Shown: positions 25,361 to 34,737, numbered from the stretch's first letter. The stretch: DNA of 64,000 bases from an uncultured Pelagibacteraceae bacterium (GCA_902622795.1 CACNRD010000004.1:1-64000); one strand, 5' to 3'. The notes: generated by a model from the letters alone, not told the origin. Numbers and translations: made by a program.

Positions 25361-26206
25361 TTAATTATTTTTTCTTAAGATATAAATAAAAATAAATCCA
25401 GTTATATACATCAATAGTGCATAGGCTCCTGTTGGCACCATATAAGCTACCTCATCAAATATTAATGTTGCAACAAACACTGCTAAAGTTCCATTCTGTA
25501 GACCACACTCTAATGCAATACATTTTTGTTGTGCTACCCCTGATACAAACTTTTTAGCAATAAAGTATGCCAATACCATCATCACAACATTTAAGATTAA
25601 AACAGCCAAACCCGCCTGAGCAAGATAAGTTAAAATATTATCTTTTTCTTCAATCCATATTGCAATAAATACGATTACAAATAACCATCCTGTTAATTTA
25701 TTAATTAAATTAATTTTAGATAAAATAAAATTTTCAGCAAAACCTCTTATAATCATTCCAATTATTACAGGGACTGTAACCACTAAAGCCATTTTCAAAG
25801 CTATTCCAATTACTGAGATTTCTTTTGCAATAGTAACACCCAATATATCAGCAGAACTGATTACAATTATTGGAATTGTAATAATACAAATTAAACTAGT
25901 CACCGCAGTTAAAGAAATAGATAAAGCTACATCTCCATTAGCAAATTTTGTTAAAACATTTGAAGTAACACCACCCGGTGCAGCAGCAATAATCATTAGA
26001 CCAACAGCTATAGCAGAGGGAAGATCGAGACTTAGGGCAATGATTAAAGCTACAATTGGCAACAAAATTAATTGAGAAAAAAAACCTACAATAAAATCCC
26101 TCGGGGTTTTTAATATTCTTGTGAAATCTTTAATTGAAAGACCAAGACCCAATCCTAGCATGATTAGGGCTAAAACTATTGGTGCAATTGTTGTTACTAT
26201 TTCCAT
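25361..26206 (-). CDS. Bile acid:sodium symporter (BASS) family transporter
   Basis: 281 aa with about nine to ten membrane helices. Typical BASS blocks are LGLGLSIKDFTRI near the N-terminus, IIAAAPGGVTSNVLTKFANGD (conserved Gly-Gly crossing), and ECGLQNGTLAVFVA in the C-terminal half. BASS proteins move organic anions such as bile acids, pantoate or pyruvate with sodium. Lying between sulfonate-related genes, uptake or export of a sulfonated or carboxylated metabolite is plausible. Convergent with the regulator, divergent from the Pta-like gene. Confidence 0.85.
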   Translation of the reverse strand: MEIVTTIAPIVLALIMLGLGLGLSIKDFTRILKTPRDFIVGFFSQLILLPIVALIIALSLDLPSAIAVGLMIIAAAPGGVTSNVLTKFANGDVALSISLTAVTSLICIITIPIIVISSADILGVTIAKEISVIGIALKMALVVTVPVIIGMIIRGFAENFILSKINLINKLTGWLFVIVFIAIWIEEKDNILTYLAQAGLAVLILNVVMMVLAYFIAKKFVSGVAQQKCIALECGLQNGTLAVFVATLIFDEVAYMVPTGAYALLMYITGFIFIYILRKNN

Positions 26207-26343
26207 AGCCCAAATATCATAGCACTATGAGAGAGGTTAATAAAATAAATATACATTAGAATGTTTATGGAAAAATTTAGTTAGTAAAATTAGGAACAAT
26301 TGCCTATATACTTTAGATTAAATATTAATAATAAACATTACCA

Positions 26344-27255
26344 ATGCTTTCTAATAAAGAAATTGTCTGTCCTAACAATCTGCTTGATGTAGCGCATAAA
26401 AAAAAAGGTGTTAAAGCAGCAGTTGTAAATGCTGGTATGCCCCTACCGATGCTTTCTGTTCAAGATGCAGTAAAAGAAAATTTAATAGAGCCAATTTTTA
26501 TTGGAGATAAAAAGGAAATTCAAAAATGTGCTGAAGATTTAAAATGGGATATTTCTCAATATGAAATTATTGATGAACCTGTAGAAAACAATACAGCCCC
26601 TATAGCAGCTAAACTGGCAAGTAAAGATAAAGTAAAGATTATTGTTAAAGGTCATATTCATACTGACATTTTAATGAAAGAAGTACTAAAGCGTGAATAT
26701 AATTTAATGGGTAAAACTCGATTAAGTCATATATGGCACATGACTATTGAAAAAGAAGATTCACCATTAATTATTACTGATGGTGCCTTAAATGTATTGC
26801 CTAATATTAAAACAAAAATGCACATTCTTAAGAACGTCGTAGACTTCTCACACAGAATTGGTATTCCTCGACCTAAAGTATCTATATTATCAGCAACAGA
26901 AGAAGTAATTGAAAGTGTGCCTACTTCATTAGAGGCAGCAGAACTCACGAAATTAGCAGAAAAAGAAAATTTAAATGCTGATGTATTTGGCCCTCTAGCT
27001 TTTGATAACAGTATCTCGAAAAAATCAGCAACTATCAAAGGTATAAAAAATTCAGTAGCAGGAGAAGCAGATGTGCTATTAGTTCCTAGTGTTGAAGCAG
27101 GAAACGCTTTAGTAAAAATGATGATCTATTTTATGGGTGCTTGTGCTGCTGGTGTTGTAATCGGTGGCAAAGTTCCAGTTGTAATTACAAGTAGATCTGA
27201 TGAAGCTCCAGCAAGATTGGCTTCTATTGCTGCAGCAGTAGTTGCTTTAGATTAA
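26344..27255 (+). CDS. Phosphate acyltransferase (phosphotransacetylase/Ptb family)
   Basis: PTA_PTB-fold enzyme of 303 aa interconverting acyl-phosphate and acyl-CoA. The C-terminal VPSVEAGNALVKMMIYFMGACAAG region, containing the phosphate/CoA pocket, is characteristic of the short Pta/Ptb type. No Shine-Dalgarno is evident. In known taurine and sulfolactate pathways, Xsc makes acetyl phosphate that Pta converts to acetyl-CoA, so its place between the tau genes and the hpsN-like gene fits, but xsc is not in the window. Acetyl versus butyryl specificity is not decidable. Confidence 0.82.
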   Translation: MLSNKEIVCPNNLLDVAHKKKGVKAAVVNAGMPLPMLSVQDAVKENLIEPIFIGDKKEIQKCAEDLKWDISQYEIIDEPVENNTAPIAAKLASKDKVKIIVKGHIHTDILMKEVLKREYNLMGKTRLSHIWHMTIEKEDSPLIITDGALNVLPNIKTKMHILKNVVDFSHRIGIPRPKVSILSATEEVIESVPTSLEAAELTKLAEKENLNADVFGPLAFDNSISKKSATIKGIKNSVAGEADVLLVPSVEAGNALVKMMIYFMGACAAGVVIGGKVPVVITSRSDEAPARLASIAAAVVALD

Positions 27256-27280
27256 AGATAATATAAAAGGCTTAAAATAA

Positions 27281-28567
27281 ATGACAATCAAATATTTAAA
27301 AAAATCACCAAAGACTTCATCAACAGATGATACTAAAACTACAGGTATAGTTCAGGATCTCTTAAAAGATTTAGAGAATACTAAAGAACAAGGCTGTATT
27401 GATCTAACTAAAAAATTTGACAAGTATGATGGTGAAATTGTTGTTTCTAAAGAAAGAATTGAAGAAATTAAAAAATCTTTAGATCAAAAAACAAAGGATG
27501 ATATTCAATTTTCATTTGATCGAGTTCGAAAATTTGCAGAAGCGCAATTAAAAAACTATGGTCAGGATTTTGAAGTTGAATTATCAGACGGCTTATTTGC
27601 CGGCCAAAAATTGATACCTGTAAATACAGCTGGTTGTTATATTCCTGGTGGAAGGTATGCTCACATAGCCTCAGCGGTCATGAGTGTTACTACAGCTAAA
27701 GTTGCTGGGGTTAAAAATATTATTGCATGCAGCCCACCTAAAGAAGGTGTCGGTGCTCATCCAACAATTGTTTATACTGCTGATTTATGTGGAGCAGATG
27801 TAATTTTAAATCTTGGTGGTGTTCCAGCTATTGCAGCAATGACTAATGGATTATTCAATAACCCTCCTGCGGATATTATTGTAGGACCAGGAAATCAGTT
27901 TGTAGCTGAAGCAAAAAGAATTTTATTTGGAAAAGTAGGTATTGATTTGTTTGCTGGACCAACAGAAATTGGAATTATAGCAGACGCAAAAGCTGATCCT
28001 GAAATTGTAGCTGTTGATTTAGTTGGCCAAGCTGAACATGGATATAATTCACCATGTTGGTTGTATACAACAAGTAAAGATCTTGCAGAAAAAGTGATGA
28101 AAAGGGTTCCTGAATTAATTGAAGAGCTTCCTGAAGTTCCAAGACAAAGTGCCGATGCAGCATGGAGAGATTATGGAGAAGTTATTTTATGTGATACCGA
28201 TGAAGAAATGGTCAAAATTAGTGATGAATACGCACCTGAACACTTAGAAGTGCAAACAGAAAATTTGAAATGGTTTCATGAAAGACTAACAAATTATGGC
28301 TCTTTATTTGTTGGAGAAGAAACTACTGTTGCTTATGGAGATAAATGTTCAGGCACCAACCATATATTGCCTACTAAAGGTGCAGGAAGATATACAGGTG
28401 GTTTATTTGTAGGAAAATTTATAAAAACTTTAAGTTTTCAAAGAATGACAAAAGACTCTACCAAATTAGTTGGAGCTGCAGCAGCAAGAATTTCCAGGTA
28501 TGAAGGTATGGAAGCACATGCAAGAACAGGAGATGTAAGACTAAGAAAATATGGATTTCAAAATTAA
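27281..28567 (+). CDS. HisD-fold dehydrogenase, probable sulfopropanediol dehydrogenase (HpsN-like)
   Basis: Histidinol-dehydrogenase family, 428 aa, with the complete catalytic set: Q250/H253 (GQAEHG), E320/H321 (APEHLE), D354, H361 (SGTNHILP) and H413, aligning with E. coli HisD 259/262/326/327/360/367/419. Features such as the C-terminal RYEGMEAHARTGD and its location 25 bp after the Pta-like gene, away from any his genes, favour HpsN (2,3-dihydroxypropane-1-sulfonate to (R)-sulfolactate, NAD-dependent) over HisD. True HisD would be the alternative if none existed elsewhere in the genome. It overlaps the convergent ABC ATPase gene by 4 bp. Confidence 0.75.
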   Translation: MTIKYLKKSPKTSSTDDTKTTGIVQDLLKDLENTKEQGCIDLTKKFDKYDGEIVVSKERIEEIKKSLDQKTKDDIQFSFDRVRKFAEAQLKNYGQDFEVELSDGLFAGQKLIPVNTAGCYIPGGRYAHIASAVMSVTTAKVAGVKNIIACSPPKEGVGAHPTIVYTADLCGADVILNLGGVPAIAAMTNGLFNNPPADIIVGPGNQFVAEAKRILFGKVGIDLFAGPTEIGIIADAKADPEIVAVDLVGQAEHGYNSPCWLYTTSKDLAEKVMKRVPELIEELPEVPRQSADAAWRDYGEVILCDTDEEMVKISDEYAPEHLEVQTENLKWFHERLTNYGSLFVGEETTVAYGDKCSGTNHILPTKGAGRYTGGLFVGKFIKTLSFQRMTKDSTKLVGAAAARISRYEGMEAHARTGDVRLRKYGFQN

Positions 28568-29619
28568 TATTTAATCCGCTTTCCGTTTTCATCAAATACA
28601 AAAATATCTTTTAAATTAAAACCTATTGTGTTTTGGATATTATTTTTACTTGGTATTTTTATGCTAATTTCATAATTATCTTTTTTAATATAAATAATTT
28701 TTTCATTACCTAAGTTTTCAATCAATTCTATTTTTGGTTTAAATTTGTATTCACTATCATCAGAGACATTAAAATGTTCTGGTCTTATACCTATATAATA
28801 GTCTTTTTGTAAAAAATTTATTGAACCTATTTTAATTTTATTATCTAAAAAATTAATCTCACTATCTGAAATAATATTATCTTTTGTTATTTTAAGAATA
28901 TTCATTTTTGGAGTGCCAATAAATTGAGCTACAAAAATATTTGATGGATTACTGTAAATTTCATCTGGAGTACCTACTTGTTCAATATTTCCACCATTCA
29001 ATATAACTATCCTGTCAGCCAATGTCATAGCCTCAACTTGGTCGTGAGTTACATAAATCATATTAGTTTTTATTTGATTGTGAAGTTTTGAAATTTCAAC
29101 TCTCATTTCTGCTCTCAACGCAGCATCTAAATTAGATAACGGTTCATCAAACAAAAAAATTTTAGGATTTCTTGTTATAGCTCTTCCTATTGCAACTCTT
29201 TGTCTTTGACCTCCAGATAATTCTTTTGGCTTCCTCTGTAATAACTCCTCAATTTTTAGTATTTTTGCAGCTTGCATTACTTTTTTTTGTATTTCATCCT
29301 TTGGTTTTTTCTCAATTTTTAGACCAAAAGACATATTTTCAAAAACATTCATGTGTGGATAAAGTGCGTAGGACTGAAATACCATTGCTGTTTCTCTTTT
29401 AGATGGATGTAGATTGTTTACTAATTGGTTATTAATAAATATTTCACCCTCATCAATTTGTTCTAAGCCAGCGATCATTCTTAACAATGTAGATTTTCCA
29501 CATCCTGAAGGTCCAATTAAAACAAGAAACTCATCTTCTTTTCCTAAAAGATTAAAATCTGTGATTATCTTATTAGATCCAAAAGATTTGTGAACACCAT
29601 TAAATTTTATATTGGCCAT
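28564..29619 (-). CDS. Orphan ABC ATPase of the sugar/glycerol-phosphate (UgpC/MalK) type
   Basis: 351 aa: ABC ATPase domain (1 to about 235; Walker A GPSGCGKST, signature LSGGQRQR, Walker B IFLFDEP, H-loop VTHD) followed by a MalK-type OB/TOBE regulatory region (about 240-351; YIGIRPEHF). This architecture powers CUT1 importers. No cognate permease or binding protein is adjacent, so it may serve transporters encoded elsewhere, as MsmX does. It is not of the type expected for the ATPase-less amino-acid system at 7.3-9.5 kb. Confidence 0.9.
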   Translation of the reverse strand: MANIKFNGVHKSFGSNKIITDFNLLGKEDEFLVLIGPSGCGKSTLLRMIAGLEQIDEGEIFINNQLVNNLHPSKRETAMVFQSYALYPHMNVFENMSFGLKIEKKPKDEIQKKVMQAAKILKIEELLQRKPKELSGGQRQRVAIGRAITRNPKIFLFDEPLSNLDAALRAEMRVEISKLHNQIKTNMIYVTHDQVEAMTLADRIVILNGGNIEQVGTPDEIYSNPSNIFVAQFIGTPKMNILKITKDNIISDSEINFLDNKIKIGSINFLQKDYYIGIRPEHFNVSDDSEYKFKPKIELIENLGNEKIIYIKKDNYEISIKIPSKNNIQNTIGFNLKDIFVFDENGKRIKY

Positions 29620-29726
29620 ATTAATTTTTATTTATAAGAACATAGAAATTTATATGATTTAATATATGAATTATATCAATTGCTAACTAGAAAAATATTT
29701 AAAAATCTGAAAAATATTTTTAAATT

Positions 29727-30188
29727 TTAACTTTCAGGAACGAACAACAAGCATAAACCATTGTTACAAAATCTTTTTCCAGTAGCAGTTGGGCCATCAA
29801 GAAAAACATGTCCATGATGAGCACCACAATTTGCACAATGATATTCCATTCTTCTCATACCAAAGGAATAGTCTATTTTAGTTTTAAAAGCACCTGGTAA
29901 TGCTTGACTAAAAGATGGCCAGCCAGTTCCACTATCAAACTTTGCATCAGATGAAAATAATTTAGCTCCACAATTAGCACAATGGTAAAATCCTTTTCTT
30001 TTCTCATTAAGTAATTTACTTGTAAAAGCTCTTTCCGTTCCCTCATTAAACATAATATCCTTTTGTTTTTTGGTGAGATTTTTATTGATAATTTTTTTTG
30101 TCTCAGAAAAAGCAAACTTATAAGGAGCAATCACATAAGTTAACAAGGATAAACCAAATAGTTTAATAAAATCTCTTTTGTTACTCAT
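29727..30188 (-). CDS. msrB: Peptide-methionine (R)-S-oxide reductase, exported
   Basis: 153 aa. Residues 1-28 form an export signal with a Tat-like NKRDFIKLFG core (Lys-Arg in place of the twin Arg), so a periplasmic enzyme is likely. Two zinc-binding CxxC pairs (CANCGAKLF, CANCGAHHGH) and the SGTGWPSF and GKRFCNN segments, the latter with the catalytic Cys, are intact. It repairs methionine-R-sulfoxide in proteins. Single gene, divergent from the Cys-rich small protein. Confidence 0.92.
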   Translation of the reverse strand: MSNKRDFIKLFGLSLLTYVIAPYKFAFSETKKIINKNLTKKQKDIMFNEGTERAFTSKLLNEKRKGFYHCANCGAKLFSSDAKFDSGTGWPSFSQALPGAFKTKIDYSFGMRRMEYHCANCGAHHGHVFLDGPTATGKRFCNNGLCLLFVPES

Positions 30189-30330
30189 TAAAAATAAATA
30201 TTAAAATTAATAAATAATTCAATGATTAGTTATGCCACAATATAAAAAGTGACAAAAACGATCCTTAATTAATAGAAAAATTGATGCTTGTTATAAGAAA
30301 TAAAGCTATAGTAATTAAAAGGAGAGTCTT

Positions 30331-30522
30331 ATGGCAACTTACGAATGTTCAAAATGTGGTATGTCTGTAAATGCTACTTGTGGAAAATGTAACAAACCAT
30401 TAGTTGATGACATACTAAAATTAGACGATGGTAATCAGGTACAAATATCTAAATGCCCTGATGATCATGGTAAAATTAAATCACCATTGTGCTGTGGTCA
30501 AGATATGAGCTGTGCTGTCTAG
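30331..30522 (+). CDS. Small cysteine-rich (zinc-ribbon-like) protein
   Basis: 63 aa with eight cysteines: C-x-x-C at residues 6-9 (ECSKCGM), C-G-K-C around 17-20, then a KCPDDHGKI segment and a C-terminal CCGQDMSC. The spacing suggests one or two metal sites (zinc or Fe-S). It follows a strong AGGAGA Shine-Dalgarno. Similar short proteins are common in alphaproteobacteria but I know no function. Overlaps the convergent exporter gene by 4 bp. Confidence 0.75.
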   Translation: MATYECSKCGMSVNATCGKCNKPLVDDILKLDDGNQVQISKCPDDHGKIKSPLCCGQDMSCAV

Positions 30523-31124
30523 ATAATATCTAGCAATACATAAACCGCTAAACCACTCATAAAAATAATTATAAATAAGTTAATTATTTTCCATATTTTT
30601 AAATTATCAGCGTATCGGGAAAAAAATTGTGACAGATAACCAACAAAAAAGAAAAATAAAAAAGAAGCGAATGAGGCTCCAATTCCAAATATTATTTTAT
30701 CAGCCAATAAAAAGTTTTTAGAAAAATTCCCTAAAAAAAATACAGTATCTGAATAAACGTGGGGATTTAAATAGGTAAATCCTAAAGTTTTAAAAATTAT
30801 ACTAACTAAGTTTGTTTTTTTATAATTTTTATTAAAGTCAATTTTTTGACTAACTGATTTAATTTTTGAGTAAATAAAGTAAATTAAGAATAAGAGTAAA
30901 AGAATATTAAAGATTAATTCAATTGTTGGAGTAAAATATTGATTAAAGTAATAAAATAGAAAAATTCCTATAAATATAAGAAAACAGTCTGAAATTGAGC
31001 AAATAAAGCAAACTGTAAACGTAAATTGTTTTTTTAATCCCTGCTCTATTACAAAAATATTTTGGGCTCCAATAGCTAAAATTAAACTAAGGCTGGTAAA
31101 AAAACCTAATAATAGAAATTCCAT
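30519..31124 (-). CDS. LysE/ArgO-family amino-acid exporter
   Basis: 201 aa, six predicted membrane helices; N-terminal LSLILAIGAQNIFVIEQGL is the ArgO/LysE signature, and FTYLNPHVY is a family motif in the second half. Would export basic amino acids such as arginine or lysine. Lies 9 bp downstream of proW on the same strand, so may be co-transcribed with the glycine betaine transporter. Confidence 0.88.
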   Translation of the reverse strand: MEFLLLGFFTSLSLILAIGAQNIFVIEQGLKKQFTFTVCFICSISDCFLIFIGIFLFYYFNQYFTPTIELIFNILLLLFLIYFIYSKIKSVSQKIDFNKNYKKTNLVSIIFKTLGFTYLNPHVYSDTVFFLGNFSKNFLLADKIIFGIGASFASFLFFFFVGYLSQFFSRYADNLKIWKIINLFIIIFMSGLAVYVLLDII

Positions 31125-31133
31125 TAGGTTTAA

Positions 31134-32639
31134 TTAAACTCTTTTCTTACCTTGAACAACCCTATCTAAAATTAATGCAACAAATAATATTGCAACTCCT
31201 GCTAAGATTCCTTGACCAACATTTGCATATTGTAAAGCTTCTAAAACATCTTGACCCAAACCTTTTGCGCCAATTAAGGATGCAACTACTACCATTGCTA
31301 AACTTAACATTACTGTTTGATTAACTCCTGCTAATATGGATGGTGTTGCTAAAGGTAAATCAACTTTTCTCAATAAATACCATTTAGATGCTCCATAAGC
31401 TATTGCTGCCTCTCGAATAGTTTCGGGAACTCCTCTCAATCCAAGAACAGTTAATCTTACAACTGGAGTTCCTCCAAATATCATTGTTATAATTACTGCT
31501 GCAACTTTACCGGTACCAAAGAAAGCAATAACAGGAATCATAAAAACAAATGCAGGCATCGTTTGCATAAAATCCATTATAGGTCTTATCATTGAGTAAA
31601 ATCTTTGACGTCTTGCACAAAAAATACCTAGGGGAATACCAATTACAATACTTAAAACTGCTGCAGTACCCAATAGCGCCAACGTTGTCATCGCTTTAAC
31701 CCAAAAACCTAAAAAACCCATATAACATAGAAATCCTGCAGAATATATTGCAGCTCTTGGACCAGCTGCTAATCCAGTTAAGGTCACTATGGTAGTTATA
31801 ATTACTATCCATGGAGTTTTAACAAATAACAATTCTAAAAAATCTAAAACTGATCTAATACCAATTGTAATAGCAGTAAACAATGCATCTCCTTTTAGAA
31901 CTGCATAATCAAATATAGTCTCTACCCACTTAATAGAAGTTAATCTTATGTCTGGATGAGTAGGGAAATCATCCATGACATTAATTAAACCAGGAAAACT
32001 ATAATGAACTACAGAAAAAAACATTATAACAGAACTAAATATGATACTTGAAATTAAGTTTTTAGTTTGCATACCTGGCATAATTGTTTTATCTGATAGC
32101 CATTCAGAATATCTTTTTTCTAGAATAGAGTTAGCTAATATTCCTTGAATAATTTTTATAAAAAATAAAAGACTAATTCCAAGAATAGTAATCCAAATTG
32201 CTGAAGCTTCAATTCTTGCTACCTCATCAATATACCCTTGCATAGCATCTTCTAAAGATTTTATATTTCTTTTATAAACTTCGACTTTATCTGGATTGTT
32301 AGTAATTGCTGCCTCCAGCTGTTGGTTTCTAAATGCTATAGTTGATTGAACTTGTTCAATTTTTTGAACTGCTTCTTTGGTAATATTTCCAAATAAGCCT
32401 CTTACTATTTGTACTATTGAAAAAGTTTCAATAATTAAGAAAGCTAAGGACCAATTCCAAATATTTCTCATGCCAAACCAAACAGGCCCTAAAATTGCAG
32501 CATACAAGTTAAAAGAGAAAGAAAAGGAAGGCTTACTGCCAATTTTTTTAAACTCTTTAATATAATAATCAGGATTAGATTTAACAAAATCTGAAATTAA
32601 TTCAGATCTTGTGGGGTTATTAATTTGATTATTCTCCAT
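31134..32639 (-). CDS. proW: Glycine betaine/proline ABC permease with N-terminal extension
   Basis: 501 aa from ATG 32639, chosen over an upstream ATG (32651) because GAGGG precedes it by 6 nt; it overlaps proV by 11 bp. Residues about 319-501 are the OpuA/ProW permease core (EAAIAYGASKWYLLRKVDLP EAA loop; MVVVASLIGAKGLG). Residues 1 to about 200 are extra: a soluble start, a hydrophobic LYAAILGPVWFGMRN segment resembling DUF2628, then a probable coiled coil (about 85-145) and another helix. ProW is usually about 350 aa. Confidence 0.9.
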   Translation of the reverse strand: MENNQINNPTRSELISDFVKSNPDYYIKEFKKIGSKPSFSFSFNLYAAILGPVWFGMRNIWNWSLAFLIIETFSIVQIVRGLFGNITKEAVQKIEQVQSTIAFRNQQLEAAITNNPDKVEVYKRNIKSLEDAMQGYIDEVARIEASAIWITILGISLLFFIKIIQGILANSILEKRYSEWLSDKTIMPGMQTKNLISSIIFSSVIMFFSVVHYSFPGLINVMDDFPTHPDIRLTSIKWVETIFDYAVLKGDALFTAITIGIRSVLDFLELLFVKTPWIVIITTIVTLTGLAAGPRAAIYSAGFLCYMGFLGFWVKAMTTLALLGTAAVLSIVIGIPLGIFCARRQRFYSMIRPIMDFMQTMPAFVFMIPVIAFFGTGKVAAVIITMIFGGTPVVRLTVLGLRGVPETIREAAIAYGASKWYLLRKVDLPLATPSILAGVNQTVMLSLAMVVVASLIGAKGLGQDVLEALQYANVGQGILAGVAILFVALILDRVVQGKKRV

Positions 32640-33690
32640 CGCCGCCCTCAACCACTGCTCTTAAAAGGTCTGATTGTGTTATCACTCCTACTGACTTTTT
32701 GTTTTCATCTTTAACAACCAAGGGTTTTTGTTTTGATTTTGAGATTTCTATCAGCCTACTTAATAGATCATGTTCATGAACAGTTTCTAAATCATCAGAT
32801 AAAGCACTATTTTTTTTCTCATAATCTTGAATTGTTTGCATAATAGATTTAGCTTGAACCACTTTAAGTCTCGATATTCCTTTTACAAAATCTGCAACAT
32901 AATCATCTGCTGGACTAACAACTATTTGCTCTGGGGTGCCAATTTGAATAACTTTACCATCTCTCATTATAGCAATTCGATGACCTACCCTTACTGCTTC
33001 ATCTAAATCATGAGTAATAAATACTGTAGTTTTTTTCATTTGTTTGGAAAGTTTAATAAACTCTGTTTGTAATTGTCTTCTAATTAATGGATCTAAAGCG
33101 CTAAAAGGTTCATCCATTAGAAGAAATTCAGGATCAGCAGCTAATGCTCTTGCTAACCCAACCCTTTGCTGCATACCTCCTGATAATTCATGTGCGAATT
33201 TATTTCCCCATCCTTGTAATTCAACTATGTCTAAAATTTTATTTGCAGCATCTAATCGATCATTTTTGCTAACTCCTCTAATCTCTAGTGGCATAGCAAT
33301 ATTATCAACTACTGATCTATGAGGCATTAATGCAAAGTTTTGAAATACCATACCTATCTTTTTATTTCTTAACTCTTGTAAATTTTCACGATCAAGCTTC
33401 ATTACATCTTGATCATTAATTAAAATTTTTCCTGAAGTTGGTTCTAAAAGTCTGTTAATGTGTCTAACTAAAGTTGATTTTCCACTTCCAGATAAGCCCA
33501 TTACACAGAAAATTTCTCCTTGCTTAACATCAAAAGAAACATCTGATACACCAATTACTGAATTATATTTTTCTAGGGCTTCATTTTTTGAAATACCATG
33601 ATTTTGAATTGCATCTAAAGCTTCACTCGAGTTATTTCCAAATACCTTCCAAACATTTTCAATTTTTATCGCTGAACTTAATGATCCCAT
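32629..33690 (-). CDS. proV: Glycine betaine/proline ABC transporter ATP-binding protein
   Basis: 353-aa OpuAA/ProV. ATPase domain with Walker A GLSGSGKST, signature LSGGMQQR, Walker B FLLMDEPFSALDP and H-loop ITHD, followed by a C-terminal CBS-type region (KSVGVITQSDLLRAVVEGG) that in relatives senses ionic strength or nucleotides. Second gene of proX-proV-proW; a hairpin separates it from proX. Confidence 0.95.
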   Translation of the reverse strand: MGSLSSAIKIENVWKVFGNNSSEALDAIQNHGISKNEALEKYNSVIGVSDVSFDVKQGEIFCVMGLSGSGKSTLVRHINRLLEPTSGKILINDQDVMKLDRENLQELRNKKIGMVFQNFALMPHRSVVDNIAMPLEIRGVSKNDRLDAANKILDIVELQGWGNKFAHELSGGMQQRVGLARALAADPEFLLMDEPFSALDPLIRRQLQTEFIKLSKQMKKTTVFITHDLDEAVRVGHRIAIMRDGKVIQIGTPEQIVVSPADDYVADFVKGISRLKVVQAKSIMQTIQDYEKKNSALSDDLETVHEHDLLSRLIEISKSKQKPLVVKDENKKSVGVITQSDLLRAVVEGGDGE

Positions 33691-33712
33691 GTCTTTTTGT
33701 ATTATAGGTAGG

Positions 33713-33743
33713 TATACTCGGCAATATTTTATTGCCGAGTATA
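33713..33743 (-). promoter_or_regulatory. Perfect 13-bp hairpin between proX and proV
   Basis: TATACTCGGCAAT and its exact complement with a 5-nt loop, 15 nt after the proX stop and 23 nt before the proV start. No U-tract on the minus strand, so a 3'-end stabiliser or processing site that favours proX mRNA is more likely than termination. Confidence 0.75.
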
Positions 33744-33758
33744 AGTAGATTTCTTAAA

Positions 33759-34721
33759 TTAAAGCCCTAACCAACCATCAACAGTTGATTTATTTGCATC
33801 CATCCAAGCTCTTGCAACGTCAGCTGGAGCTTTTTTCTCCACTGATATTGCATAAGCCATTGATGAAACATCATCTGCAGTTAATTGAAAGTTCTTAAAG
33901 AATTCAACAATTGCAGGAGATTTACTTTCTAGAGAAGTTCCCCAACCAATTTGAATTTGTTTAAGTGCATCTTTTGAAGCTACATAAGATTTTTTGTACC
34001 AATCAGCATCTTCTTTAGGTTGAACCATTTTGTATTTAGCTGGATCAAATTTTGGTTCTTCCAACATAACTACATCAGCCATACCCCAAATTGCATGTGG
34101 CTTGTAACAATAAAATGCATATCCCTCACCTTTTTTAATAGAATCTAAAACTCTTGCATTCTTTACCGCTTCAGCTGCTCTTATTGGTTCAATACCTGCA
34201 TCATATAAACCATAATCTCTTAATTTAACTTGGTTTACGTTTGCTGATGCCCAACCATCTGCACCAATCCAGAACTCACCTTTACCATTGCCATCACTAT
34301 CCATAGCTTTAACAACTTCAGGTCTACCCAGATCTTCAATTGCGGTAATATTCATTTTTTTTGCAAACTTCTGTGAAACACAATAACCTTGGTTTCCTTC
34401 ATAAGGCTTGCTACTTAACTTTAAAGTACCTTTGGGAACTAAGTCATTAGTATAAGCCTGTTGGTTTGGTAACCATATATCAGGATGAACTTCAATTTCT
34501 CCTTTACTTCTATCAATTGCTCCATAAATAGCAGTATTGTTTCCTGGAACAAGTTCAGCTTCACCGCCCATCTTGTCTGTAACAACTGCTGCTAATAAAT
34601 TTGCAATTGCTGTTGCACCTGTCCAACCTGGATCTCCAATTTTTACCTTTTCTGCAAATGATGAAACAATTGCAAAAAGAGAAATTAATCCAGCTACAAG
34701 TGTAGTTTTAATTATTTTCAT
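33759..34721 (-). CDS. proX: Glycine betaine/proline periplasmic binding protein
   Basis: OpuAC/ProX-family receptor. I take ATG 34721, nine codons inside the longest frame, because AGGGG lies 6 nt before it and it starts directly with a signal peptide (MKIIKTTLVAG.., cleaved after FAE or SFA). The mature start KIGDPGWTGATAIANLL is characteristic of quaternary-amine receptors, and several Trp residues (FWIGADGWA, DADWY-like segments) could form the aromatic cage. 320 aa. First gene of proXVW. Confidence 0.93.
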   Translation of the reverse strand: MKIIKTTLVAGLISLFAIVSSFAEKVKIGDPGWTGATAIANLLAAVVTDKMGGEAELVPGNNTAIYGAIDRSKGEIEVHPDIWLPNQQAYTNDLVPKGTLKLSSKPYEGNQGYCVSQKFAKKMNITAIEDLGRPEVVKAMDSDGNGKGEFWIGADGWASANVNQVKLRDYGLYDAGIEPIRAAEAVKNARVLDSIKKGEGYAFYCYKPHAIWGMADVVMLEEPKFDPAKYKMVQPKEDADWYKKSYVASKDALKQIQIGWGTSLESKSPAIVEFFKNFQLTADDVSSMAYAISVEKKAPADVARAWMDANKSTVDGWLGL

Positions 34722-34737
34722 ATTTTCCCCTATATTT

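Noticed and set aside
27281..28567. Calling the HisD-fold gene hisD
   Set aside because: Context is sulfonate and acyl-phosphate genes, with no his operon; family alone does not decide.
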